Both the position numbers and the translations under genes were made by a program. Shown one piece after another: positions 1 through 7,221 of a stretch of DNA of 7,221 bases (positions are counted from its first letter, which is position 1; each line of letters opens with the position of its first letter). The stretch comes from an uncultured Streptococcus sp. (GTDB lineage: Bacteria > Bacillota > Bacilli > Lactobacillales > Streptococcaceae): the NCBI GenBank assembly GCA_902479835.1, contig CABSQC010000057.1, positions 1 through 7,221 of the forward strand. Reading direction: 5' to 3'. The notes beneath the pieces were generated by a model, which saw only the letters and a list, made by a program, of their open reading frames with translations, was not told where the DNA came from and did no database searches.

Positions 1-40
1 TCCGTACTCACCTAAGGAAAGTTTCTAAAATGATTTTTCT

Positions 41-2038
<1,998 letters not shown>

Positions 2039-2049
<11 letters not shown>

Positions 2050-2989
2050 CTTGAGGGTCCTTTGTCTTAGATACGATGGTCCGATAGCGGGCATCAAATA
2101 AAGGTACCAGCTGATCCAAGTCTTCTTCTAAACAGAGAACCTTAACATTCGGCCCTGCATCCATAGTAAAGTAACAAGCATGGCCTGCAGCGCGAAGCTC
2201 ACGGACAAAGTCCATAGCTTTATGGCTTTCTTCTGTCAAGTAGCTAAAAGCTGGAGTGGCTGTTCTAGTCGTCGCATGCATAGCAAGGGCATTGCGCTCT
2301 GTCAGATGACCGACCCGTTCAAAATCATTGGCAACTAGATAGCCCAGCATGTCCTTATAATCTTGTCGAGACTCTTCGATCCATTCTTTGAAATTAGTCG
2401 AAGTCTCCATGCAGCGTTTCATCCCTTCGCGGCTGGAAACAGGCTTTTGCTTGTCATTGAGGACCAGCATGATCATCGCGAGTTTTAGGTCTGTTTGGAC
2501 CTTATAAATTTCTCCACTTTCTTTGTCCCAGGCTGCTAAAGGGCCAAAGAAAGACCGCGAAGAAGAGCCCGAAGCAAACTTGGCTTTTTGAGCTAATTCC
2601 TCCTGGGTCAAGCCCAAATCATAGTACCGATTACAAGCCTTGACGAGAGCAGAGAGCCCGCTCGAGCTAGAGGACAAGCCTGCGGCGGTTGGCATGTTGT
2701 TGCTGGTATCCACCCGAACAAATCCTGCTTCATCTGCTGGCTTCAAGCCATCAATCACAGCTCCAATTTTGGCTTGCTCAGCTGGATTTTGGAATTCCCC
2801 ATCGATGTAAAATTCATGCGCAGTCGCATCTGCTGGCAAGGGAGAGAGACTGGTCTCTGTATACATATTCTCTAAGGTCAACGAAATCGAACTGGTCGAA
2901 GGGACCATCTGTTTGGCATCTTCTTTTCCCCAGTATTTGATAATCGCGATATTGGCATAGGACTTAGCCTTTACAGGTTTTCGATCCAT
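2039..2989 (-). CDS. mvaD: Mevalonate diphosphate decarboxylase
   Basis: This enzyme carries out the ATP-dependent decarboxylation and dehydration of mevalonate diphosphate to isopentenyl diphosphate in the cytoplasm. The protein has 316 residues, a normal bacterial length. Seen in order are ANIAIIKYWGK (12-22, with the family's substrate-binding lysine), SSISLTL (33-39), the ATP-binding loop PTAAGLSSSSSG (100-111), SGSSSRSFFG (140-149, conserved Arg145) and TMDAGPNVK (275-283, where Asp277 matches the family's catalytic aspartate). All expected key residues are present. The ATG at 2989 has AAGGAG upstream at a 10-base spacing. Its first 19 bases overlap the end of mvaK1 and its last 11 overlap the start of mvaK2, so translational coupling is likely. 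Other GHMP members do not carry the IKYWGK/DAGPN pair, so identification is firm. Confidence 0.97.
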
Positions 2990-3849
2990 GTATGGTGCGC
3001 TCCTTCTTTTTCTAATGCATGGGCAATGGTTTCTGCTTCACGAGAATCCTTGACGAGGGCAATCACACAGCCTCCAAGACCGCCCCCACTCATTTTAGCC
3101 CCTAAGGCCCCATTTTCAAGGGCAACGGCGACCAGGTGATCTGCTTCTTTACAGCTGACACCAACGGCTCTCAAGTGGTCATGACAAGCTGTAAGAGCCT
3201 GCCCAAGGCCAATGAGATCTTTTTCTTTCAGAGCCGCTTCTACCTGCTGGGTCAACTGACCAATCTCATGGAAATGGGACAAAACTTCCTGCCCTTTAGC
3301 TTCAACCTTTTGAATCGCCTCACGGGTATTGCCGTGAATCCCCGTATCCGCAATCACCAAACTCGCTTTTATACCCAGCTCCAGCGGGTAAAAGCCGACA
3401 TTCCGGATGAATTTAATGGCTTGATCGCTCAGACAAGTCTTGGCATCCAGACCGCTTGGATTCATATGGGCAATGGTTTCTGCTCGATTGACCAGGATTT
3501 CTAAGGTCTCATCGTCCAGCTCCTCTTGATAATAGTCAAAAACTGCACGAATAGCTGCGATACTGACCGCCGCAGAGGACCCCATCCCCCGTTTTTCCGG
3601 TACCATAGACTGAATCCGACAGCGAATCCGGGCCTCACGAATCCCGAGGTGCTCAAGAGACGCAAAAACCGCCATGGACAATGTGTCATCTTCAAACAAA
3701 ATCCATGGACTATCTGCCGGGACGATCTGGCAGATCACTTCGATATGATGGAGTGGCAAAGCAATAGCCGGATAACCATAAACCACCGCATGCTCTCCAA
3801 TTAAGATAATTTTACTATGCGCCTTTCCGACGCCTATCTCTTTATGCAT
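2971..3849 (-). CDS. mvaK1: Mevalonate kinase
   Basis: This first gene of the operon encodes the GHMP-family kinase that phosphorylates mevalonate to 5-phosphomevalonate. Numbered from the upstream ATG at 3855, the motifs are VGKAHSKIILIGEHAVVYG (9-27), EKRGMGSSAA (87-96, the ATP loop), MNPSGLDAKT (131-140, with Asp137 matching the catalytic aspartate) and KMSGGGLGGC (254-263). In the streptococcal enzyme diphosphomevalonate is a known allosteric inhibitor, so feedback is plausible here but is not shown by the sequence. Two ATGs are possible, at 3855 and 3849. Neither has a strong Shine-Dalgarno. The 3849 start gives 292 residues and an N-terminus whose spacing to the GxGxAHSK motif agrees with the pneumococcal enzyme as I remember it; the 3855 start would add two residues. 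The promoter lies just upstream and mvaD overlaps the 3' end. Confidence 0.95.
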   Translation of the reverse strand: MHKEIGVGKAHSKIILIGEHAVVYGYPAIALPLHHIEVICQIVPADSPWILFEDDTLSMAVFASLEHLGIREARIRCRIQSMVPEKRGMGSSAAVSIAAIRAVFDYYQEELDDETLEILVNRAETIAHMNPSGLDAKTCLSDQAIKFIRNVGFYPLELGIKASLVIADTGIHGNTREAIQKVEAKGQEVLSHFHEIGQLTQQVEAALKEKDLIGLGQALTACHDHLRAVGVSCKEADHLVAVALENGALGAKMSGGGLGGCVIALVKDSREAETIAHALEKEGAHHTWIENL

Positions 3850-3878
3850 ATTCATCTCGCTCTACTAAGGTCATTACT

Positions 3879-3907
3879 ATTTTAATATAAATCAGCCAAA
3901 AAAGCGA
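3879..3907 (-). promoter_or_regulatory. Probable promoter of the mevalonate operon
   Basis: On the minus strand a -10-like TAAAAT (3879-3884, five of six consensus positions) lies 17 bases from a very poor -35 candidate TCGCTT (3902-3907). TATATT at 3884-3889 is an alternative -10. Transcription would begin near 3872, leaving a leader of only about 20 bases before mvaK1. The short inverted repeat at 3900-3914 covers the weak -35. This is the only plausible promoter between the preceding terminator and mvaK1, but the weak -35 keeps confidence modest. Confidence 0.45.
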
Positions 3908-3914
3908 TGCTTTT
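3900..3914. repeat. Short inverted repeat upstream of mvaK1
   Basis: AAAAGC-GAT-GCTTTT is a perfect 6-bp dyad with a 3-base centre, overlapping the weak -35 candidate of the mvaK1 promoter. It could be a protein-binding site or a chance AT-rich dyad. It is too short to assign to a regulator. Confidence 0.3.
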
Positions 3915-3981
3915 GAAGGAAATCCAACCTAAGACGGAGTCCAAAAATGAATCACCCAGAAGAGCTCCTTCTTATGGACAG

Positions 3982-4013
3982 ACAAGAAAAGGCCGGGATC
4001 CGTCATCCCAGCC
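3982..4013 (-). terminator. Intrinsic terminator after the serine hydrolase gene
   Basis: On the minus strand GGCTGGGAT pairs with ATCCCGGCC (9 bp, one G-U pair) around a 5-base loop, followed by TTTTCTTGT. It begins 8 bases past the stop codon of the serine hydrolase gene. It ends the cppA-hydrolase transcript before the mevalonate operon. The 3914-3981 stretch between it and the mvaK1 promoter region shows nothing further. Confidence 0.85.
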
Positions 4014-4021
4014 ATCCATTT

Positions 4022-4963
4022 CTATTTTTCACATTCTTGTTTGATCAAGTCCATCAAAGAGTTGCGGTCTAAGATCCATTGGGCCCGTTCGTCCTTCTCA
4101 TAGGTCCGGTTAGACAAAAAGATCACAGCTTCCTGCCTCTTTCGATTGTACATGATGAAGGTTCCAGTATAGCCCGTATGATCCAACCAGTCACCCTCTA
4201 GATTCCATCCGAGAGCGCGGGTCTTGCCCTCTTCACGCGCAAAATTCTGAGACAAGTCACGCGCAAAATCATCCTTCAGATAATGCTCTAAGAAGCGCTC
4301 TAGTTCAGCAACAGTTGAAAAAAGTCCAGCACTTCCCGCATGACAGCCCAATACTCTCGCTTTGGGATCATGAACACTTCCAGAAGCAAGGCCACGGACC
4401 GTTGGCACCGCCTTTTCGACCGGTCCAAACCGTGTCTCTGTCATCTTCCAAGGTGTAAAGATCAGCTCTTCAAATAAACGATCCAAGGGCTGGTGAAACC
4501 TGTCTTCTAACCAAAAGCCCAGCAGAAGAAAATTGACGTCGGTGTAATGAAAACTCTTGTCTTCTTTCAACTGCAAATTTTCAAGAGCTGTTTTCAACTG
4601 TCTCGCATCCAATTGATCCCGGTTGGGGATAAAAGGATCCAGCCCAGAAGTATGGGTCAAGAGTTCCCGGATGGTCGTCTTCTCATGAGCAAAACGCGGG
4701 TAAAACTCTTTAAAGGGACGATCGAGCGGAAGCTCCCCTTTCGCATACAAAAAAGCACAGATGGTAGCGACTCCGACGACCTTACTGACACTGGCCAAAT
4801 CATAGACCAGGTCAGCCACTACTGACTCTCCTTTTTCAGGATCCGCTAGTCCCAGATAGTGCTCACTCCACTGACCCTTGCGGTAAAGCGCAAGAGAGGC
4901 ACCTGGATAGATGCCTTCTTGGATTTGTTCGGTAATTTTTTCGATGATTGCATTCACGCTCAT
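4022..4963 (-). CDS. Beta-lactamase-like (class C) serine hydrolase
   Basis: This protein of about 313 residues belongs to the serine beta-lactamase / penicillin-binding-protein-like superfamily. Numbered from the ATG at 4963, it shows the nucleophile motif SVSK (58-61), LLTHTSGL (101-108), YTDVN (140-144) in the place of the Tyr-x-Asn motif, HAGSAGLFS (208-216) and HTGYTGT (262-268) replacing the KTG triad. These are typical of the esterase/peptidase branch rather than true beta-lactamases. No signal peptide or membrane segment is visible, so it is probably cytoplasmic; the substrate is unknown. The start is uncertain. ATG 4984 overlaps the end of cppA and lacks a good ribosome site. ATG 4963 has GGAG only 2 bases upstream. 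GTG 4957 has that same GGAG at 8 bases and is the best placed. It follows cppA closely and ends at a strong terminator. Confidence 0.88.
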   Translation of the reverse strand: MSVNAIIEKITEQIQEGIYPGASLALYRKGQWSEHYLGLADPEKGESVVADLVYDLASVSKVVGVATICAFLYAKGELPLDRPFKEFYPRFAHEKTTIRELLTHTSGLDPFIPNRDQLDARQLKTALENLQLKEDKSFHYTDVNFLLLGFWLEDRFHQPLDRLFEELIFTPWKMTETRFGPVEKAVPTVRGLASGSVHDPKARVLGCHAGSAGLFSTVAELERFLEHYLKDDFARDLSQNFAREEGKTRALGWNLEGDWLDHTGYTGTFIMYNRKRQEAVIFLSNRTYEKDERAQWILDRNSLMDLIKQECEK

Positions 4964-4965
4964 CA

Positions 4966-4969
4966 CTCC
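4966..4969 (-). promoter_or_regulatory. Ribosome binding site of the serine hydrolase gene
   Basis: GGAG on the minus strand lies 10 bases past the start of the cppA stop codon. It is 2 bases from ATG 4963 but 8 bases from the in-frame GTG at 4957, so the spacing favours the GTG as the true initiator. Confidence 0.5.
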
Positions 4970-4973
4970 ATTC

Positions 4974-5741
4974 TTATTCTTCATAAGAAATATGGACCTG
5001 ATCTTGATTGGCTTCAAACCAGAGTTCAATCTGACTTGGATCTTTGGCAATCAAGAAAGTTCCCTTACGGTGCACAAAATCGACAGTTTCTCCCAAGCGT
5101 TCTTTCACGACTTCCACATCAAAAGATGCCAATTCGACCTTGATCATGCTCAAATCCCAAGTCACCTTGTTCTCCACTTGGAGATCTTCTCCTTGAGCTT
5201 CCTGCAAATGGATAAAGTGGGCCAAAGCTGGCAAGTTGCTATAGAACTTCTCAGCCTCAGCAAAATCGGCCACATTGACCTCAAGAAAGTCCACATCAAA
5301 GCTGGTCAAACCTTTGAAATCTTCTGGCACGTCAACAAGAGGCGCTTTCTCCAACGGTTCTAGGCTTTCAAGATTTTCTTCAGCATGCACGAAAATGGTA
5401 TCTCCTTGAGGAGACACAACTTCAAAGGCGCGACCATTAGCTCCTTGGTAAAGGGCGCTTGTTTCTGGCTGGCGGGCCAACAAATAATCAATTTCTTGAG
5501 CTTGTGCCACTTTCACCACGATGCGACCCAATTTCTTTGGACCTTCGACCTTACGCGAACGCATACTCGGTGACTCTTCTAAGACAATTTTTTCTACTTT
5601 TGAGGCATCTCCTAAAGATAGGAGAGCTCCTTCTTCCACTAATACTTTCATTCCCAATGTCTCTTCATAAAAGCGTTGATTGACATTTCGGTTATTCACT
5701 TTCAAGACTGGGATCACTCTTACGATCTGATTTGCTGTCAT
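4974..5741 (-). CDS. cppA: CppA family protein (two VOC-like domains)
   Basis: This 255-residue protein matches the streptococcal CppA family, made of an N-terminal and a C-terminal domain that both resemble the vicinal oxygen chelate / glyoxalase fold. The N-terminal half runs from about residue 6 to 120 and contains PVLKVNNRNVNQRFYEETLG and the later AFEVVSPQGDTIFVHAE. The C-terminal half, about 140-245, contains FLEVNVADFAEAEKFYSNL and QIELWFE. These repeat the VOC pattern of a beta strand, an FY..LG helix and a closing Glu-containing strand. The family is often labelled C3-degrading proteinase, but no protease motif, signal peptide or cell-wall anchor is visible, so a cytoplasmic binding or enzymatic role fits the sequence better. 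The ATG at 5741 has GGAGG at 5 bases; an upstream TTG at 5753 overlaps that site and is rejected. It is cotranscribed with the serine hydrolase. Confidence 0.9.
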   Translation of the reverse strand: MTANQIVRVIPVLKVNNRNVNQRFYEETLGMKVLVEEGALLSLGDASKVEKIVLEESPSMRSRKVEGPKKLGRIVVKVAQAQEIDYLLARQPETSALYQGANGRAFEVVSPQGDTIFVHAEENLESLEPLEKAPLVDVPEDFKGLTSFDVDFLEVNVADFAEAEKFYSNLPALAHFIHLQEAQGEDLQVENKVTWDLSMIKVELASFDVEVVKERLGETVDFVHRKGTFLIAKDPSQIELWFEANQDQVHISYEE

Positions 5742-5746
5742 ACTTT

Positions 5747-5751
5747 CCTCC
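5747..5751 (-). promoter_or_regulatory. Ribosome binding site of cppA
   Basis: GGAGG on the minus strand, 5 bases upstream of ATG 5741. Its position rules out the in-frame TTG at 5753, whose codon overlaps it. Confidence 0.8.
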
Positions 5752-5762
5752 AAGCACTTTTT

Positions 5763-5791
5763 ATTGTAAAAGATTTTCTGGCTTTTTACAA
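5763..5791 (-). promoter_or_regulatory. Promoter of cppA-serine hydrolase
   Basis: On the minus strand TTGTAA (-35, 5786-5791, four of six consensus positions) and TACAAT (-10, 5763-5768, five of six) are separated by exactly 17 bases. The start of transcription would be near 5756, giving a leader of about 15 bases that contains the GGAGG site. Two inverted repeats overlap this promoter, at 5764-5791 and 5788-5801. Confidence 0.75.
5764..5791. repeat. Inverted repeat spanning the cppA promoter
   Basis: TTGTAAAA (5764-5771) and its exact complement TTTTACAA (5784-5791) form 8-bp arms 12 bases apart. The outer ends fall on the -10 and -35 elements, so a bound dimer would block RNA polymerase. 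It may be an operator; part of the symmetry follows from the TTGTAA/TACAAT pair itself. Confidence 0.45.
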
Positions 5792-5801
5792 GAAATCTTG
5801 T
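5788..5801. repeat. Compact palindrome at the cppA -35 element
   Basis: ACAAGA-AA-TCTTGT on the plus strand has perfect 6-bp arms with a 2-base centre. It overlaps the -35 element and shares its ACAA end with the wider inverted repeat. The size and position fit a repressor operator, but no regulator can be named. Confidence 0.45.
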
Positions 5802-5849
5802 GCAAAAAAGACAGATTTTTCAAAAATAAAAATCTGTCTTTCTTTTTTT
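5801..5849. terminator. AT-rich intrinsic terminator, possibly bidirectional
   Basis: AAAGACAGATTTTT (5807-5820) and its perfect complement (5828-5841) form a 14-bp stem with a 7-base loop. On the minus strand the stem ends in a T-run of six, suitable for ending the membrane-protein gene whose stop codon is at 5848-5850. On the plus strand it is followed by C and seven Ts, so it could work both ways. It separates that gene from the cppA promoter. Confidence 0.85.
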
Positions 5850-7125
5850 AGTATACTGTTCGTGTATGGACCCGCCCGTTTGGAGCTTCAAATTCGTATT
5901 CTAAGTAATCCTGATAGGTCCCTGGTGCAATCACTCCACGCACATCTAATACAGCCGTTCCTGCCTGTCCCACAATGGAATCTGCTAACAGGCAGCAATT
6001 AGTAGACAGAACAAAGTAAGATTTAAAACGCGAAGAAGTAAATTTATATAGCTCAGCCCCTAAATCATATTTCAATTTGTAAGCGTAGGTCGGCTGACCG
6101 TCTTCCAGTAACCTCCTAGGTGGATCCCAAGGTTCTAACAACTGATCAATTTCAGCTAGACGCTTCTCTACTGCCTGATTCTCTTCTTCGGTAAGGGATA
6201 GGCTGTAGCCAAACAGCGTCTTTTGACTCTCTTTTTTACATAGTTCGATGTATGGTTCCTTATCCACTTTAAACAGTACGCCATCCCCAATCGTCCCAAA
6301 TAGACGCTCTGAAAAGGGATCGTAACTTCCGTAAGAAATGACCTTCCCCTGATAACAAATATCTACATGCCCAATCGCTCCAAATAAGTTGCTGTCAGAA
6401 GTATGAACCAAAATTTCTAATTCCCTTGCCTCTTCTTCTTTTTTCACCAATCGATAAGGGCCTGTGTGTCCCGCCGAGCTCCCTTTTTGAAGAAACTGGT
6501 TAAACCGTTTTAACTCCTTAGCAGGGATAAAGGCTGCAAAGATAACCGGTAGGCTAATACGAAAGCGACGTTTTAACTCTTGGCCTTGTTGGTCTTTGTC
6601 AAATAAAATACCATCTCGAATATTAGAAATCCCCAACAAGACCAGATAAGCCCCCAAGAGGATAAATTGGAAGTGCCCATCTGAACCAGGTTCCAAGACA
6701 GTTGCTAGACCAAGCCCACCGTTTAAAAGCGCATCCCATAAATAGAGCCAGCCTCCTTTTACCCGATTGGCCTTATAAAGCCAAAATGTGATCCCATAGA
6801 CAATGGCACTCCCCAACTGATATGCCCCTAAACAAATCACAACTAAGTTTACGGGCAGACTACTCAGTCGATTCAACCAGATCAACGCAAGTGAAAGAAA
6901 AATAAACCAAATAGAGTGGCTATAGGAAATAGACTTGCTACGTAACAAAAAGCGAAGAAGAAAGCTTCCTAGTCCATCAACTAAAAAGTAAATGGCTAAT
7001 AGATCCAAGGAAAATTTGGTGAAACCAACGCCGTTTCGAAAAATGAGAATCCCAAAAATGACGGCAAGAACCCCAAACAATAAGGTCCGTCTTCTTGCAA
7101 CTTGTTCAAAAGATATTTTTTTCAA
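5848..7125 (-). CDS. HdeD/DUF308-like six-TM protein with a C-terminal putative permuted NlpC/P60-like domain
   Basis: Protein of 425 residues, function unknown. Six hydrophobic segments are seen at about 14-30, 39-60, 68-85, 91-117, 124-143 and 151-168, with short loops and an arrangement like HdeD/DUF308 membrane proteins. Basic residues in the N-terminus, loops 2 and 4 and after the last segment suggest that both ends are cytoplasmic. A further short hydrophobic stretch (190-201) leaves the topology uncertain. The C-terminal domain (about 215-425) has IGHVDICYQGKVISYGSYD (His253) and, much later, LSTNCCLLADSI (Asn376, Cys377, Cys378). His before an N-C motif is the order in circularly permuted NlpC/P60 folds such as LRAT and DUF4105; this assignment is inference. 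The start is TTG, with AAGGAG 8 bases upstream and an in-frame TAA 12 bases upstream. No internal methionine occurs, so no ATG alternative exists. A terminator follows directly. Confidence 0.88.
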   Translation of the reverse strand: MKKISFEQVARRRTLLFGVLAVIFGILIFRNGVGFTKFSLDLLAIYFLVDGLGSFLLRFLLRSKSISYSHSIWFIFLSLALIWLNRLSSLPVNLVVICLGAYQLGSAIVYGITFWLYKANRVKGGWLYLWDALLNGGLGLATVLEPGSDGHFQFILLGAYLVLLGISNIRDGILFDKDQQGQELKRRFRISLPVIFAAFIPAKELKRFNQFLQKGSSAGHTGPYRLVKKEEEARELEILVHTSDSNLFGAIGHVDICYQGKVISYGSYDPFSERLFGTIGDGVLFKVDKEPYIELCKKESQKTLFGYSLSLTEEENQAVEKRLAEIDQLLEPWDPPRRLLEDGQPTYAYKLKYDLGAELYKFTSSRFKSYFVLSTNCCLLADSIVGQAGTAVLDVRGVIAPGTYQDYLEYEFEAPNGRVHTRTVY

Positions 7126-7133
7126 TATTCCTT

Positions 7134-7139
7134 CTCCTT
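7134..7139 (-). promoter_or_regulatory. Ribosome binding site deciding the TTG start of the membrane protein
   Basis: AAGGAG on the minus strand lies 8 bases from TTG 7125. An in-frame TAA overlaps the start of this site and the coding frame has no downstream ATG, so the TTG is effectively the only possible initiator. Confidence 0.85.
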
Positions 7140-7155
7140 ATAGACGAAAGGTCTT

Positions 7156-7184
7156 TAGACAAATACTATTTTATCAAGTATAAT
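7156..7184 (+). promoter_or_regulatory. Plus-strand promoter for a gene beyond the right edge
   Basis: TAGACA (-35, 7156-7161, five of six consensus positions) and a perfect TATAAT (-10, 7179-7184) are separated by 17 bases. Transcription would start near 7191 and run off the window. The ribosome binding site at 7214-7220 lies at the right distance to serve its transcript. Confidence 0.75.
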
Positions 7185-7196
7185 ATAAGAAGTAAA
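7168..7196 (-). promoter_or_regulatory. Probable promoter of the membrane-protein gene
   Basis: On the minus strand TTTACT (-35, 7191-7196, four of six) and TAAAAT (-10, 7168-7173, five of six) are 17 bases apart, giving a leader of about 35 bases. It overlaps the divergent plus-strand promoter, so the two cannot be occupied together. Confidence 0.5.
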
Positions 7197-7213
7197 GAAA
7201 AAAGAAACTGATA

Positions 7214-7220
7214 AAAGGAG
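7214..7220 (+). promoter_or_regulatory. Ribosome binding site of an off-window plus-strand gene
   Basis: AAAGGAG sits at the last bases of the window with no start codon after it, so the start of a rightward gene should fall within about ten bases past the edge. Nothing can be said of its product. Confidence 0.65.
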
Positions 7221-7221
7221 C

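Noticed and set aside
1..40. Possible terminator or next gene after fni
   Set aside because: No stable hairpin with a T-run and no ribosome binding site could be seen in the 40 bases left of the fni stop; too little sequence to say more.
2050..2097. 16-codon upstream extension of mvaK2
   Set aside because: It lies within mvaD; the ATG at 2049 has a well-spaced AAAGGA and gives the family length of 335 residues.
3136..3804. Open frames on both strands inside mvaK1 (3136-3504 plus, 3501-3695 minus, 3526-3804 plus)
   Set aside because: These are shadows of mvaK1; the codon pattern and motifs belong to the kinase frame.
3955..3976. AGAAG...CTTCT hairpin downstream of the hydrolase terminator
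   Set aside because: The 5-bp stem is weak and is not followed by a T-run, so it is not supported as a terminator or operator.
4964..5050. Longer start for the serine hydrolase (29 extra residues)
   Set aside because: The extension runs through the 3' end of cppA in another frame, has no ribosome binding site at its first codon and resembles no signal peptide.
4859..6002. Plus-strand frames opposite the hydrolase, cppA and the membrane-protein gene
   Set aside because: They are antisense to coding sequence or cross the terminator and promoter region, with no recognisable product.

Overview
The window is a low-GC Gram-positive chromosome segment, most likely from a Streptococcus of the mitis/sanguinis type. 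The basis is the mevalonate cluster in the streptococcal order mvaK1-mvaD-mvaK2-fni with typical streptococcal protein sequences, a cppA homologue (a streptococcal family), strong Shine-Dalgarno sites and AT-rich intrinsic terminators. The species is not determined. All seven genes found lie on the minus strand, so the text runs right to left.

Right edge to about 5800: one gene (5848-7125) encodes a membrane protein with six predicted TM segments, HdeD/DUF308-like, and a roughly 210-residue C-terminal domain. That domain has a GH...TNC arrangement resembling circularly permuted NlpC/P60 (LRAT/DUF4105-like) folds. It starts at TTG, has no internal methionine, and ends at a perfect 14-bp hairpin terminator. 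Its promoter overlaps a divergent plus-strand promoter; a plus-strand ribosome binding site at the extreme right edge shows that another gene starts just outside.

5741 to about 3982: cppA (two VOC-like halves) and a class C beta-lactamase-like serine hydrolase form a two-gene unit. It has a clear sigma-A-type promoter, overlapped by two inverted repeats, and a GC-rich intrinsic terminator.

3855 to 41: the mevalonate operon. MvaK1 phosphorylates mevalonate, MvaK2 phosphorylates phosphomevalonate, and MvaD decarboxylates the diphosphate to isopentenyl diphosphate (IPP). The type 2 isomerase Fni then interconverts IPP and dimethylallyl diphosphate (DMAPP). Together they supply precursors for undecaprenyl phosphate and other isoprenoids. 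The genes overlap by 19, 11 and 4 bases, which suggests translational coupling. HMG-CoA synthase and reductase, the upstream steps, are not in this window. No terminator is visible after fni within the remaining 40 bases, so the transcript may continue leftwards.

No RNA gene, IS element, CRISPR array, attachment site or origin was seen. Most of the window is ordinary core genome. The least explained parts are the membrane/permuted-hydrolase-like fusion protein and the dyads around the cppA and right-edge promoters.
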